From positions 17,281 through 81,280 of the forward strand of contig JAUWYP010000007.1 in assembly GCA_030615765.1 (NCBI GenBank): a stretch of DNA of 64,000 bases, given 5' to 3'. Within the stretch, counting starts at the first letter, position 1; each line of letters starts with the position of its first letter. The DNA comes from Dehalococcoidia bacterium (GTDB taxonomy: Bacteria > Chloroflexota > Dehalococcoidia > SM23-28-2). The notes under the pieces are model-generated. The model worked only from the letters and a program-made list of their open reading frames with translations. It made no database searches and had not been told where the DNA came from. Below, in pieces: positions 26,408 through 34,227 of the stretch. Both the position numbers and the translations under genes were made by a program.

Positions 26408-26464
26408 GCCACGTATTGTGAATTTTGTTCGTCAAGCGAGTTATCTTCTGACAGGAGTATGTAC

Positions 26465-26707
26465 ATGATCCAGTGTCGGCTTCGGGAGCTGATGGCCGTA
26501 AAGACGCGTCAGACGCACAGGAAGATAACGTATGACATCATCAAGGCGGAGACGCGACTCAGTAAGACCACGCTGGTCCGCCTAGCCAACGACAAGGCGG
26601 AGCTCATTGGTAAGAGCACCATGGACCGGCTCTGCGCCTTCTTCGATTGTCAGCCTGGGCAGCTGTTCATCTATGTGCCCGCCTCTGAGGCGGAAGCAGA
26701 GCAGTAG
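26465..26707 (+). CDS. Xre/Cro-type HTH regulator
   Basis: An 80-residue protein made of one helix-turn-helix domain: ITYDIIKAETRLSKTTLVRL as the recognition region, and the ending MDRLCAFFDCQPGQLFIYV typical of the HTH_26/Cro-like family. The ATG at 26465 is chosen because AGGAG lies 7 nt upstream; an earlier ATG at 26459 is too close to it. Divergent from the HNH operon, it probably represses it. Confidence 0.85.
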   Translation: MIQCRLRELMAVKTRQTHRKITYDIIKAETRLSKTTLVRLANDKAELIGKSTMDRLCAFFDCQPGQLFIYVPASEAEAEQ

Positions 26708-26797
26708 CGGCTCAGCTGCTGGCGCGGTGGTTGCTAGGCGACGGGATGCCTCAAGCTCCACTCTCCAAGAGTTGTATTAGGGGATCAAACACAAATG

Positions 26798-26806
26798 TGC
26801 TATAAT
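26798..26806 (+). promoter_or_regulatory. Extended -10 promoter
   Basis: TGCTATAAT is a perfect extended -10 (TGn plus TATAAT at 26801-26806). A weak TTGTAT at 26772 is 23 nt upstream, too far for a normal -35, which extended -10 promoters do not need. It reads into the structured leader and the gene at 26881. Confidence 0.6.
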
Positions 26807-26827
26807 ATCAATAACCAAGACCTAGGT

Positions 26828-26871
26828 GAGGAGCTCCCCCTTACCGGGCGGAGTTCCTCCTTATAAGGAGG
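26828..26871 (+). promoter_or_regulatory. 5' UTR with mutually exclusive hairpins over the SD
   Basis: GAGGAGCTCC (26828-26837) can pair with GGAGTTCCTC (26850-26859; one G-T). CCTCCTTA (26856-26863) can instead pair with TAAGGAGG (26864-26871), a perfect palindrome that contains the Shine-Dalgarno of the next gene. The arms share 26856-26859, so only one hairpin can form at a time. In the second state the ribosome-binding site is masked. Confidence 0.5.
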
Positions 26872-26880
26872 GGATGGAGG

Positions 26881-27453
26881 TTGGGCGGATCCATATCGGA
26901 ACGCAAGCTAGCGGCGAATCGGGCCAACGCGCAGCTGTCGACAGGCCCCAGGACGACGCAGGGCAAAGCGAGGAGCAGCCGCAACGCGCTCAAGCACGGT
27001 CTGCTATCCAGCCAGATCTTGCTAGAGCACGAGGACGCGAATGAGTTGGAGGCTCTTCGGGAAGGCTTCTACGCAGATCTGCAACCGGTCGGCACACTGG
27101 AGGAAGTGCTTGTGGAAAGGATTATCGCCAGTGCGTGGTTGCATCGGCGGGCGCTGTGGGCCGAGACAGCGCTGATGGAATGGGAACACGGACTCGGAAT
27201 GCGCTGGGAACCAGAATACTATGAGGACGAACGGGAGTGGAAGCTCGATCAGCGTGCACTTCATGCTGCGATTGAGATGGTAACGGATCACCGCTTGGAC
27301 AAGATTCAGAGGTACGAGACGACAAAAGAGCGGCAAATGTACAAGGCACTCCATGAGCTCCAGCGCCTGCAAGCAGCTCGCCAAAATGCCATGGCGCTGG
27401 CGCCTGTCGCAGTGGATGTGGACGTCCAAGGCGATGGGCCCTCGGCCGCGTGA
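26881..27453 (+). CDS. Conserved-type hypothetical protein with STGPRT/NALKHGL motif
   Basis: A 190-residue protein. The basic N-terminus has LAANRANAQLSTGPRTTQGK and then SSRNALKHGL, a motif pair I recognise from widespread hypothetical proteins often found in multiple copies in accessory DNA. The rest is helical (LEALREGFYADLQPVGTLEE, VERIIASAWLHRRALW). Function unknown. It starts at TTG with AGGAGG 9 nt upstream, inside a structured leader. It is followed by the DUF457 gene. Confidence 0.7.
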   Translation: MGGSISERKLAANRANAQLSTGPRTTQGKARSSRNALKHGLLSSQILLEHEDANELEALREGFYADLQPVGTLEEVLVERIIASAWLHRRALWAETALMEWEHGLGMRWEPEYYEDEREWKLDQRALHAAIEMVTDHRLDKIQRYETTKERQMYKALHELQRLQAARQNAMALAPVAVDVDVQGDGPSAA

Positions 27454-27519
27454 CAAGATGTTCTACCTGGAACGCGGCCAAGGGCTATATCCGCGGGCTC
27501 TCGCTACTAGGTAGAAGCG

Positions 27520-28080
27520 TTGCTCCTACTGGCACACATCGGCTACACGACAGGTGCTGTCCGGATATCGCACAAGTTCGCCCTCCGACGCCCCCTGGAC
27601 TATCGCCTCGTCGTCCTCATGGCCATCCTCCCCGATGTCATAGACCGGGCGCTATATGTCTTCGTCATACCCGGGGCCGAGTCCGGACGACTGTTCGCCC
27701 ACACTCTCCTATTCAACCTGGTGCTCCTGGCCGTGTTGGTAGCCATCCGCAGGGATCTGTGGATATATGGCGTGCTGCCCCTTGTTCATCTCTTGCTCGA
27801 CCTGGGAGGCCAGTCAGCTGACCAGCTCTTCTGGCCGTTCTTGGGGACCGACTTGAGCAGCGTTGAAATACCGGGCGGCTTAGGAGAGGCAGCAGGACAA
27901 TCATATGCAGACCGAGTGGGAGACCGGATCGCGGACATCCTCGGCACCTACGGCGGAGCGAGTCCCTGGTCCCTTCTCATCGACGCCGGCGGCCTGATGG
28001 CCCTAGCGATTCTGGCCTATGGGGCCAAGGTCTACAGGCGAACTCGTCTTGAGCGCCTCATAGTCGCCGGAGAAATCTAG
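27520..28080 (+). CDS. DUF457/YdjM-like membrane metal-dependent hydrolase
   Basis: A 186-residue membrane protein with the family's scattered metal-ligand motifs: LLAHIGYT near the N-terminus, ILPDVIDRALY, LFAHTLLFN and VHLLLDLGGQSADQLFWPF. It has four hydrophobic helices. It probably acts on membrane lipids or a lipid-linked substrate; this is family inference. The only start in frame after a stop is TTG at 27520, so the 5' end may be trimmed. A deleted second copy lies at 18681-18898. Confidence 0.72.
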   Translation: MLLLAHIGYTTGAVRISHKFALRRPLDYRLVVLMAILPDVIDRALYVFVIPGAESGRLFAHTLLFNLVLLAVLVAIRRDLWIYGVLPLVHLLLDLGGQSADQLFWPFLGTDLSSVEIPGGLGEAAGQSYADRVGDRIADILGTYGGASPWSLLIDAGGLMALAILAYGAKVYRRTRLERLIVAGEI

Positions 28081-28195
28081 ATCCCTGGTCGGCCGCATAA
28101 GCGGGTGCTGTCCGCCTACGTGACCACCCTTCTGGATCAGCTGCTCGCCGCCACTTAGAGCGCTCCCTGCGGCGCCACCTCCACGACCTGGGGAA
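27597..28195 (+). repeat. Duplicated segment (partner at 18681-19012)
   Basis: This DNA is repeated in direct orientation at 18681-19012, where 266 nt (27651-27916 here) are missing. Identity extends over 110 nt beyond the DUF457 stop codon into non-coding DNA (GGTCGGCCGCATAAGCGGGT in both). This shows duplication of a DNA block rather than gene family resemblance. Confidence 0.8.
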
Positions 28196-28252
28196 GCTGG
28201 ACCTCCTCATGGCCGACGAGCAGGGCTTACCAGCCTACGGACTCCCAGCGGG

Positions 28253-28567
28253 CCAGTCTGTTCTTTAACTGGTCAGCCGCCGTTACGGACGGGGATCCAT
28301 CATCATCACCACCAACAAGCTTCTTGAGCAGTGGGGCCAGGTCTTTTGGGGGCGACGTGACGGGTGACTTTTCTTACCCGACGAACGAACTGCCGGGTTT
28401 CTTCGGTCCTGGCCTCCGCCCGAACCTCTGCTGAGGAACGCTCCTGCGGCACTGCTCGGTCCTTTCCTCTAGGCGGTACCCTATGGCCCTCTGGAGAGCG
28501 AGAGCGAGCCTTCAGGTGTCGATTAGGAACTGCTTATACAGATTCCGAAAGTTGCTGACGACCTACA
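28253..28567. repeat. About 315-bp dispersed repeat, copy 1
   Basis: Closely matches 34228-34535 in the same orientation; about half of it recurs inverted at 55506-55660, and its end recurs at 45584-45655. Read on the minus strand it begins with codons for SNFRNLYKQFLIDT and a stop. A GC palindrome (degraded here) follows, then a 48-codon frame from a GTG at 28452 (QERSSAEVRAEARTEE) to 28306. The rest of the gap 28081-28819 shows only the DUF457 flank and no gene. Confidence 0.8.
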
Positions 28568-28819
28568 GCGTTGGCCACGGGCAGGGCACGCAGGTTCTTT
28601 GGCGGACCATTCAAGCCACCAGGCTCAAAGCTCTGGCACGATGACTCGCACCGTGCTGTTTCGTCAAGGCTAGAGCTTCAGTTGTGAGAAGACAAGAATC
28701 ACCTGGGCCGCCAGATCCCATCAAGATGAGCCTGCTTGCACCCCATTGGCTTGACGACACTATCTAGCCGAAGTTGAGCGCCCCTCGGCAGAGCGTCCCA
28801 AGTGCTTAGACTGGGCAAA

Positions 28820-29305
28820 TCACCAGAGGGCTAGACGGCCTCCCAGACTCGTCCACGGTCCAAAGCCAACGCCGTCCCTGTGCCGGTACCACAACCTGCC
28901 GGCTTCATTCAGTCCGAAGACATATAGGTCATTGCTTGCTATCGCCGCCGCACTAACCTGTCCACTCAGCCTGCCGCCCAGGCTTTGCCAGCCACTCCAG
29001 GTACTGCCACTGAGACGGTTGTAATAGAGGCGGTCGCCACCGCCAAGGCCGAACACGTAGACGTCTGCGCCGGCCGCCACAGCGGTGGGGGAGGTACTGA
29101 GTTTGCCGCCCAAGCCTGCCCAGGCCTCCCACTTCGTCCCGTTCCAGTGACGGTAGTAAGGCTTCCCTGCGGCGTTAAGCCCGAATACGTACACGTCGTT
29201 GCTTGCCGTCGCCGCCGCAGGCTTGACGCCGTGCTCTGCGCTCTGCTCGTCTACCGTGATGCTGAAGCCGAACTTTGAACATCTTCTAGGATCGTGATCC
29301 GCCAC
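28820..29305 (-). CDS. Lectin-like propeller fragment (PLL-type repeats)
   Basis: A 161-residue frame with three blade-like repeats (ASNDVYVFGLNAAGKPYYRH, GADVYVFGLGGGDRLYYNR, ASNDLYVFGLNEAGRLWYRH) of the kind seen in fucose-binding PLL/tectonin-like propellers. It matches the 3' end of the large zincin gene (33710-34135) at DNA level. Its first 18 codons overlap the end of the lipoprotein gene in another frame and look like fusion sequence, so it is probably a copied gene end that may or may not be translated. Confidence 0.45.
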   Translation of the reverse strand: MADHDPRRCSKFGFSITVDEQSAEHGVKPAAATASNDVYVFGLNAAGKPYYRHWNGTKWEAWAGLGGKLSTSPTAVAAGADVYVFGLGGGDRLYYNRLSGSTWSGWQSLGGRLSGQVSAAAIASNDLYVFGLNEAGRLWYRHRDGVGFGPWTSLGGRLALW

Positions 29306-30516
29306 GTGTAGGCGTATTCTCCTCCCGCTAGGTCACGGTAGCGAAGCGTCACAACATGCGGCCCTGGGCTCAGGGGCGCTGGCGGTGCGTAGCAGACGCC
29401 TCCCTGCGAGGGCGGCAGGTCTTCGGTGCTCCAGAAGCCGAGGACGGCGGTCACGTCCACTTGGTCCACAAACATCGCGATGAGGGGGAGAGGCGTGTCG
29501 CCCATGCCGGGGGCGTGGACAGGCTGGAACTGGAAGGTAGCGCACACGCCCTTGCCTATCTGGTCGTCGTCTACTATGGGCTCTTCATTGGACACGGCGC
29601 TGCCGTCCTCAGGGCTGATTGAAGCGATGTGAGGTGGCAGTGGTAGCTCCAGCGGTGACCCGTCATAAGGCAAGTGAGGCTTGTAGACCATACCGAATGT
29701 AGCGTTGTTGGCTCTGACGAGGTGGTACTGACCGTAAGGGAAGTTATCGACCAGGGTTTGTGCATCCTCGCCCATGAGCACGATGCGGGCCACGCCACGG
29801 TCGTACGGCACCAATCGATCGATGCGAATGCTAGTTAGTGGCCAAGGGCTGGCTTGCCACGCCTGGGGCTCCTCCACTTGCCTCACGGCCAGAGTCAGCG
29901 AAGCGGGCACCCAGGCCCCTTCCCACTGGTAGTCCGGCGAATCGATGATGCGCGGGTCCAGCGAGAGGATTCGCTCCTGAATTGCGGCCAGCCGGGCGAA
30001 CTGCTCGCGGTCCTCGTTTGGAACAGCCCCGTCGGGCAGACCGGGCTCGAGGCCGTAGGCCCGCACCGTCAGCTCCCTGCCGTCGGCCCGCACATTGAAG
30101 ATGGTGGTGAGGCCGTCCACTACGCGCTGATTAGTGTAGTCCGTCTTGGAGTCAAAGAAGCGATTATCCCTGACGACAAGCTGGAGAAGCTCCTGGATAG
30201 CATCTTCCGTCAGCCTTCCCTTGAAAAGACCCCCCTCGGGCGCGGGCCGCCAGTAGATGAGAGTGCCGTCGCCGTATAGAGTGAAGCGAGGGAAGTCCAT
30301 CCCATGATAAAGCCATGTCAGGAGCCCCCCGCTCCTGCTCACTTGCAGGATGACGTCACTTCCGCCCGATGGGTGCTGGATTCTTGAACTGGGCCGAGGC
30401 GTTTCGCCGCCGTCAGGCGTTGATCCGCCCTGCGAATGGCAAGCAGCTAGGGCAACCAGCGGTAGCACCGCCATCAACGCCGTGAAAATGCTCAGTAGTC
30501 GCCACCGGCTTCGCAT
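29251..30516 (-). CDS. Large lipoprotein of unknown function
   Basis: A 421-residue product: a signal peptide with a lipobox around LVALAAC, a Ser/Gly/Pro-rich linker, then a domain with FTLYGDGTLIYWRP and LLQLVVRDNRFFD, seen in other secreted Chloroflexi-like proteins. The C-terminal region has an Ig-like end (PGPHVVTLRYRDLAGGEY). The ATG at 30516 is preceded by GGGAGGTG; an in-frame ATG at 30531 has no such site. Function unknown, cell surface. It is divergent from the zincin gene, and the promoter repeats lie between them. Confidence 0.75.
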   Translation of the reverse strand: MRSRWRLLSIFTALMAVLPLVALAACHSQGGSTPDGGETPRPSSRIQHPSGGSDVILQVSRSGGLLTWLYHGMDFPRFTLYGDGTLIYWRPAPEGGLFKGRLTEDAIQELLQLVVRDNRFFDSKTDYTNQRVVDGLTTIFNVRADGRELTVRAYGLEPGLPDGAVPNEDREQFARLAAIQERILSLDPRIIDSPDYQWEGAWVPASLTLAVRQVEEPQAWQASPWPLTSIRIDRLVPYDRGVARIVLMGEDAQTLVDNFPYGQYHLVRANNATFGMVYKPHLPYDGSPLELPLPPHIASISPEDGSAVSNEEPIVDDDQIGKGVCATFQFQPVHAPGMGDTPLPLIAMFVDQVDVTAVLGFWSTEDLPPSQGGVCYAPPAPLSPGPHVVTLRYRDLAGGEYAYTWRITILEDVQSSASASR

Positions 30517-30642
30517 CGTAGCACCTCCCATATAGTACCGCTCTGTTTCCGCAGTCTAATCATTAGACGATGTAAAGCAAAGTTTGGTTCCCCAGATGGC
30601 CCAAATATTTTTCATGGAAATTGTGAGCCCTACCTATACATT

Positions 30643-30700
30643 CTCTTGACAGAACCTCTTGACAGAACCTCTTGACAGAACGGCGACTATGTGGTATGTG
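30643..30700 (+). promoter_or_regulatory. Promoter with three tandem copies of a -35 bearing 13-mer
   Basis: CTCTTGACAGAAC occurs three times head to tail without a mismatch (30643-30655, 30656-30668, 30669-30681). Each copy contains a perfect TTGACA. The third TTGACA (30672-30677) is 17 nt from TATGTG (30695-30700), giving a plausible promoter about 60 nt before the zincin ATG. The other two -35 boxes have no matched -10 at 17 nt. Confidence 0.65.
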
Positions 30701-30760
30701 TACCAAATCTCTACGCTGAGGAGGTAATCTTTGCGAGCATGTCTCAGGAAGGAACATCCA

Positions 30761-33700
30761 ATGTGTAGAAGACTAGTCTCGATCCTGGTTCTGATCGCGA
30801 GCGTGATCGTTCTGGCGGCGTTGCCCTCAGCGGGAGCGCCGTCTGCTAACGACGCTAGCATCGCCTCCAGCGAGGCAACTGCACCGACAGAGCTTGTGGC
30901 GCCCAGCACGCCTATCCAGGTGACCCTGGACATCGATAGGGCGCCCGCTCTCGGCGAAGTTGCCAACGTGACCGCTAGCGTTACTTCAGTGCTTCCGGCA
31001 CCAGGAACGACCCTGCAAATCGAGGTGCCGGCGGGAGCGGAGGTCGTTTCAGGCGAGACTGCCTGGGCTGGCGACCTGGAGGAGGGCGAGCAGGTCGACC
31101 TGTCGCTCTCTCTGCGCTTTGTCCAGGAGGGCGAGTGGACGATAGCAGCCACCGCCCTCAGACCTGTGGACGCCGACAATACATGGGGCGACGTGGCCCA
31201 GGTGTTCCTTACCGTCAAGAGCGAGTCCGGCCAGTTCGGCCTGGCCGCGCCGGCCGCGGGCTTGTCCCACACCGAGGAACAGGGGGAGCCCTTTTTCGGT
31301 GACGTCCCACCGCCCCAACCTGCAGAGACGCCGGTGCCGGGCGCCGAGTATGAGGAGCTCCACTCCAGTCCCGTCGATGTCGATGCTGAGGAAGGGGTGA
31401 GCTCATCCGCAGACGAGGTGTCGAGCCCATCCGCAGACGAGGCGTCGAGCCCGGGGAGCATAACGGTTCGGGGCCACGTTTACTACTGCGATCGGGACAA
31501 CGTAGTAAAGCCCCTCCGCTACGCCCCCGTTGAGATATGGGACTCGGAGACCGGCCCTGATGAGTACCTGGGGTACGATTTCACGGACGCCAACGGATAC
31601 TACCAGTTCGGCCCTTACAACAACGACGACGGTTGGGGTGCGGGTGGTCGCGACATCTACACCAAGGTTCCCCTAAAGACGGATAAGCGTCTGGTCGAGA
31701 GCCAAGACTTTCCCTACTACGACTACAGCTGGAGCAGCAAAAGTTGCTGCAAGCAGAACAATGTCCCGGATGGGATCGTCAATCATCCGTCTTGGGAGGT
31801 TCCCTGCAGCAGCCACAACAGAGGGGCGGTGTGGATCTTCAACACGCTGCGGGACGGCTGGGCGTTTCCTCCCCATTCGATTGGCGACCCGGGGAAGGTT
31901 GTTGTGCGATGGGACCGCGACAGCACCCACGGCAACCACTACCACCCCAAGTGGCTGCTCGGGGGAGGACACGTACATCTCAGGGCGAACGCGGGCTGCA
32001 GCCGCGACACCATCATCCACGAAGCCGCCCACGCCTACATGGACAACGTCTACAGCAGCATGCCTGACTTCCACTGTCCGAGTCCGCACGACTTTTGCAG
32101 CGCGCACCACGTCAACTGCGCCTGGGGCGAGGGGTGGGCCGACTTCTTACCCGTGGCCGTCTATCAAGACCAACACTACAACTGGCCAGGCACGTACCAC
32201 CTGTCCGGTGGGGCGTGCGGGGTTGGCGCGAGCATCAATGTCGAGACTCCTCCCTCGTATTGCGACGACGGCGATGCCGTTGAGGGCCGGGTAGCGGGAG
32301 CGCTTCTCGATATCTTCGACTCACATGACGACGGGGATGACCACCACGATGGCGGCTTCTACGACATCTGGGATACCTTCTACAACCAGGACGACAGTAG
32401 GTTCCGGTACTTCTGGAACGCCTGGAAAGCGCGCGGCCACAACAAGCACGACGTGGTGCAGGCGATCTTCCAGAACACGATTGACTACGACACCGCCCCC
32501 ACTCTCTCCGGCATCCCGAACAAGTCGCTCAACGAGGACGCGTCTTGGAACAACGCTATCGACCCGTACCAGTACGCTTACGACCCAGAGAGCTCTGATG
32601 GGCAGCTCGACTACACCATCATCGCCAATACAGCGCCTGACTGCGGCGTCAGCCTCGACTCATTGGAGTACATCGACATCAACCCGACCGCTGACTGGTG
32701 TGGCTACTGCGACGTGACACTGAGGGCGAGCGACGGAATCAAATCCGACACCGACCAGTTCAGGGTCACGGTCATCTGTATCAACGATGCGCCCACTATC
32801 TCCGGCCTGCCCGCCCAATATGTGAACCAGGACACCAGCCTGGACAACACCATCGACCTGTGGGCCTACGCCTCTGATCCTGAGACCGCAGACCAGCTGC
32901 TCACCTTCTCCAAGACAGGGGACACCAACCCCGACGTGGGGGTGAGCATCGACTCCAACCGCTACATCGACATCAACCCCACGGCCGACTGGTGCGGCCA
33001 GAGCGACGTAACTATCAGGGTTACCGACCCCGGCGGCCTCTGGGACGAGGATACCTTCAGTGTCTACGTGAACTGCCCGCCCACTCTCTCCGGCCTGCCC
33101 GACCGCTCTCTGGATCAGGACACCAGCCTGGACAACACCATCGACCTGTGGGCCTACACCTCCGACCCCGAGAGCTGGGACATATTGCTGACCTTCTCCA
33201 AGACGGGGGACACCAATCCCAACGTAGGAGTGAGCATCGGCTCTAACAGGTTCATCGACATCACCCCCACGGCCGGCTGGTGCGGCTGGAGCGATGTGAC
33301 CATCAGGGTTGCTGACCCGAGTGGGCTATGGGACGAGGATACCTTCCGGGTCACGGTGACCTGTGTCAACCAGCCGCCAACCATCTCTGGCCTGCCCGAC
33401 CAGACACTGCCTCAGGACACCAGCCGGGACAACGCCATCGACCTGTGGGTCTACGCCTCCGACCCCGAGAGCTGGGACATATTGCTGACCTTCTCCAAGA
33501 CGGAGGACACCAATCCCAACGTAGGAGTGAGCATCGACTCTAACAGGTACGTCGACATCAATCCCACGCCTGGCTGGTGCGGCCAGAGCGACGTAACCAT
33601 CAGGGTTGCTGACCCGAGTGGGCTATGGGATGAGGATACCTTCCGGGTCACGGTGAACTGCACGGCGCCCGCCACCTGGAGTGCCTGGCAACACCTGGGC

Positions 33701-34081
33701 GGCAAGCTGAGTGGGCAGCTTAGTGCGGCAGCGACGGCAAGCAACGACGTGTACCTATTCGGGGTTAACGCCGCAGGCAAGCCTTACTACAATCACTGGA
33801 ACGGGACGAGCTGGGAGGGCTGGAAAGGCTTGGGCGGTAGACTCAGTAGCAACTCCCTGTCCGCTGTGGCGGCCGGCACCGACGTCTACGTGTTCGGCCT
33901 TGGCGGTGGCGGTGACGACCGCCCCTATTACAATCGTCTCAGTGGTGGCAGCTGGACTGGCTGGCAAAGCATGGGCGGCAGGCTCACCGGGCAGCTCAGT
34001 GCGGCGGCGACGGCAAGCAACGACGTGTACCTATTCGGGGTTAACGCCGCAGGCAAGCCTTACTACAAGCATTATGGATAG
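30761..34081 (+). CDS. Large secreted zincin metalloprotease with Ig-like and propeller repeats
   Basis: A 1106-residue secreted protein. A signal peptide (about 1-28) is followed by a beta domain, a Ser-rich linker with a duplicated SSPSADE unit, and a carboxypeptidase-regulatory-like domain (YAPVEIWDSE). The zincin core has HEAAH at 420-424 and GEGWADF with Glu457 as likely third zinc ligand. Four cadherin/Ig-like repeats of about 97 residues (32496-33665) and PLL-type propeller blades end the protein. Proteolysis outside the cell with carbohydrate binding is the likely role. The ATG at 30761 has AGGAAGGAA upstream. The end looks frameshifted: the lost reading (DGVGFGPWQGSGG) continues in another frame to 34135. 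Confidence 0.8.
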   Translation: MCRRLVSILVLIASVIVLAALPSAGAPSANDASIASSEATAPTELVAPSTPIQVTLDIDRAPALGEVANVTASVTSVLPAPGTTLQIEVPAGAEVVSGETAWAGDLEEGEQVDLSLSLRFVQEGEWTIAATALRPVDADNTWGDVAQVFLTVKSESGQFGLAAPAAGLSHTEEQGEPFFGDVPPPQPAETPVPGAEYEELHSSPVDVDAEEGVSSSADEVSSPSADEASSPGSITVRGHVYYCDRDNVVKPLRYAPVEIWDSETGPDEYLGYDFTDANGYYQFGPYNNDDGWGAGGRDIYTKVPLKTDKRLVESQDFPYYDYSWSSKSCCKQNNVPDGIVNHPSWEVPCSSHNRGAVWIFNTLRDGWAFPPHSIGDPGKVVVRWDRDSTHGNHYHPKWLLGGGHVHLRANAGCSRDTIIHEAAHAYMDNVYSSMPDFHCPSPHDFCSAHHVNCAWGEGWADFLPVAVYQDQHYNWPGTYHLSGGACGVGASINVETPPSYCDDGDAVEGRVAGALLDIFDSHDDGDDHHDGGFYDIWDTFYNQDDSRFRYFWNAWKARGHNKHDVVQAIFQNTIDYDTAPTLSGIPNKSLNEDASWNNAIDPYQYAYDPESSDGQLDYTIIANTAPDCGVSLDSLEYIDINPTADWCGYCDVTLRASDGIKSDTDQFRVTVICINDAPTISGLPAQYVNQDTSLDNTIDLWAYASDPETADQLLTFSKTGDTNPDVGVSIDSNRYIDINPTADWCGQSDVTIRVTDPGGLWDEDTFSVYVNCPPTLSGLPDRSLDQDTSLDNTIDLWAYTSDPESWDILLTFSKTGDTNPNVGVSIGSNRFIDITPTAGWCGWSDVTIRVADPSGLWDEDTFRVTVTCVNQPPTISGLPDQTLPQDTSRDNAIDLWVYASDPESWDILLTFSKTEDTNPNVGVSIDSNRYVDINPTPGWCGQSDVTIRVADPSGLWDEDTFRVTVNCTAPATWSAWQHLGGKLSGQLSAAATASNDVYLFGVNAAGKPYYNHWNGTSWEGWKGLGGRLSSNSLSAVAAGTDVYVFGLGGGGDDRPYYNRLSGGSWTGWQSMGGRLTGQLSAAATASNDVYLFGVNAAGKPYYKHYG
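32496..33665 (+). repeat. Four in-frame tandem repeats of about 290 bp
   Basis: Units start near 32496, 32788, 33080 and 33371. Shared peptide marks are SGLPxxxxxQDTSxDNxID and TFSKTGDTNPxVGVSI, with WCGxxDVTIRV towards the end of each unit. The last three units share long identical DNA stretches, so they arose or were homogenised recently; the first is the most divergent. They form a rod between the protease core and the propeller. Confidence 0.85.
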
Positions 34082-34227
34082 GGACGGCGTCGGCTTTGGA
34101 CCGTGGCAGGGTTCGGGAGGCATCCTGGCCCCTTAGTCACTCGCCCAGCCCAGCGACCAAAGCGGTGAGGGCCCGGAATAGGCGACGGTTGTCTCACCCG
34201 TCGGCAGCCTACCCAACAGCGGTCGAT

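Noticed and set aside
26772..26806. Standard -35/-10 promoter with TTGTAT
   Set aside because: The spacer is 23 nt, too long; the extended -10 alone is the better explanation.
22807..27453. Complete prophage or integrative element
   Set aside because: No integrase, terminase, portal, capsid or att-site pair is visible; only an early-region-like module.
28253..28567. Insertion sequence
   Set aside because: No terminal inverted repeats, target duplication or transposase fragment could be found; it begins inside a gene end.
28626..28664. Hairpin GCACG/CGTGC as a terminator
   Set aside because: Five-base stem without a T-run in a gene-free gap.
30643..30681. CRISPR-like short repeats
   Set aside because: The three 13-mers are directly adjacent with no spacers and overlap a promoter.
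30634..31461. Minus-strand frame over the zincin start
   Set aside because: Antisense to a gene with signal peptide and ribosome-binding site; Ser/Thr-rich shadow.
32496..33665. CRISPR-like tandem repetition
   Set aside because: The units are about 290 bp, in frame and coding; there are no short repeats with unique spacers.
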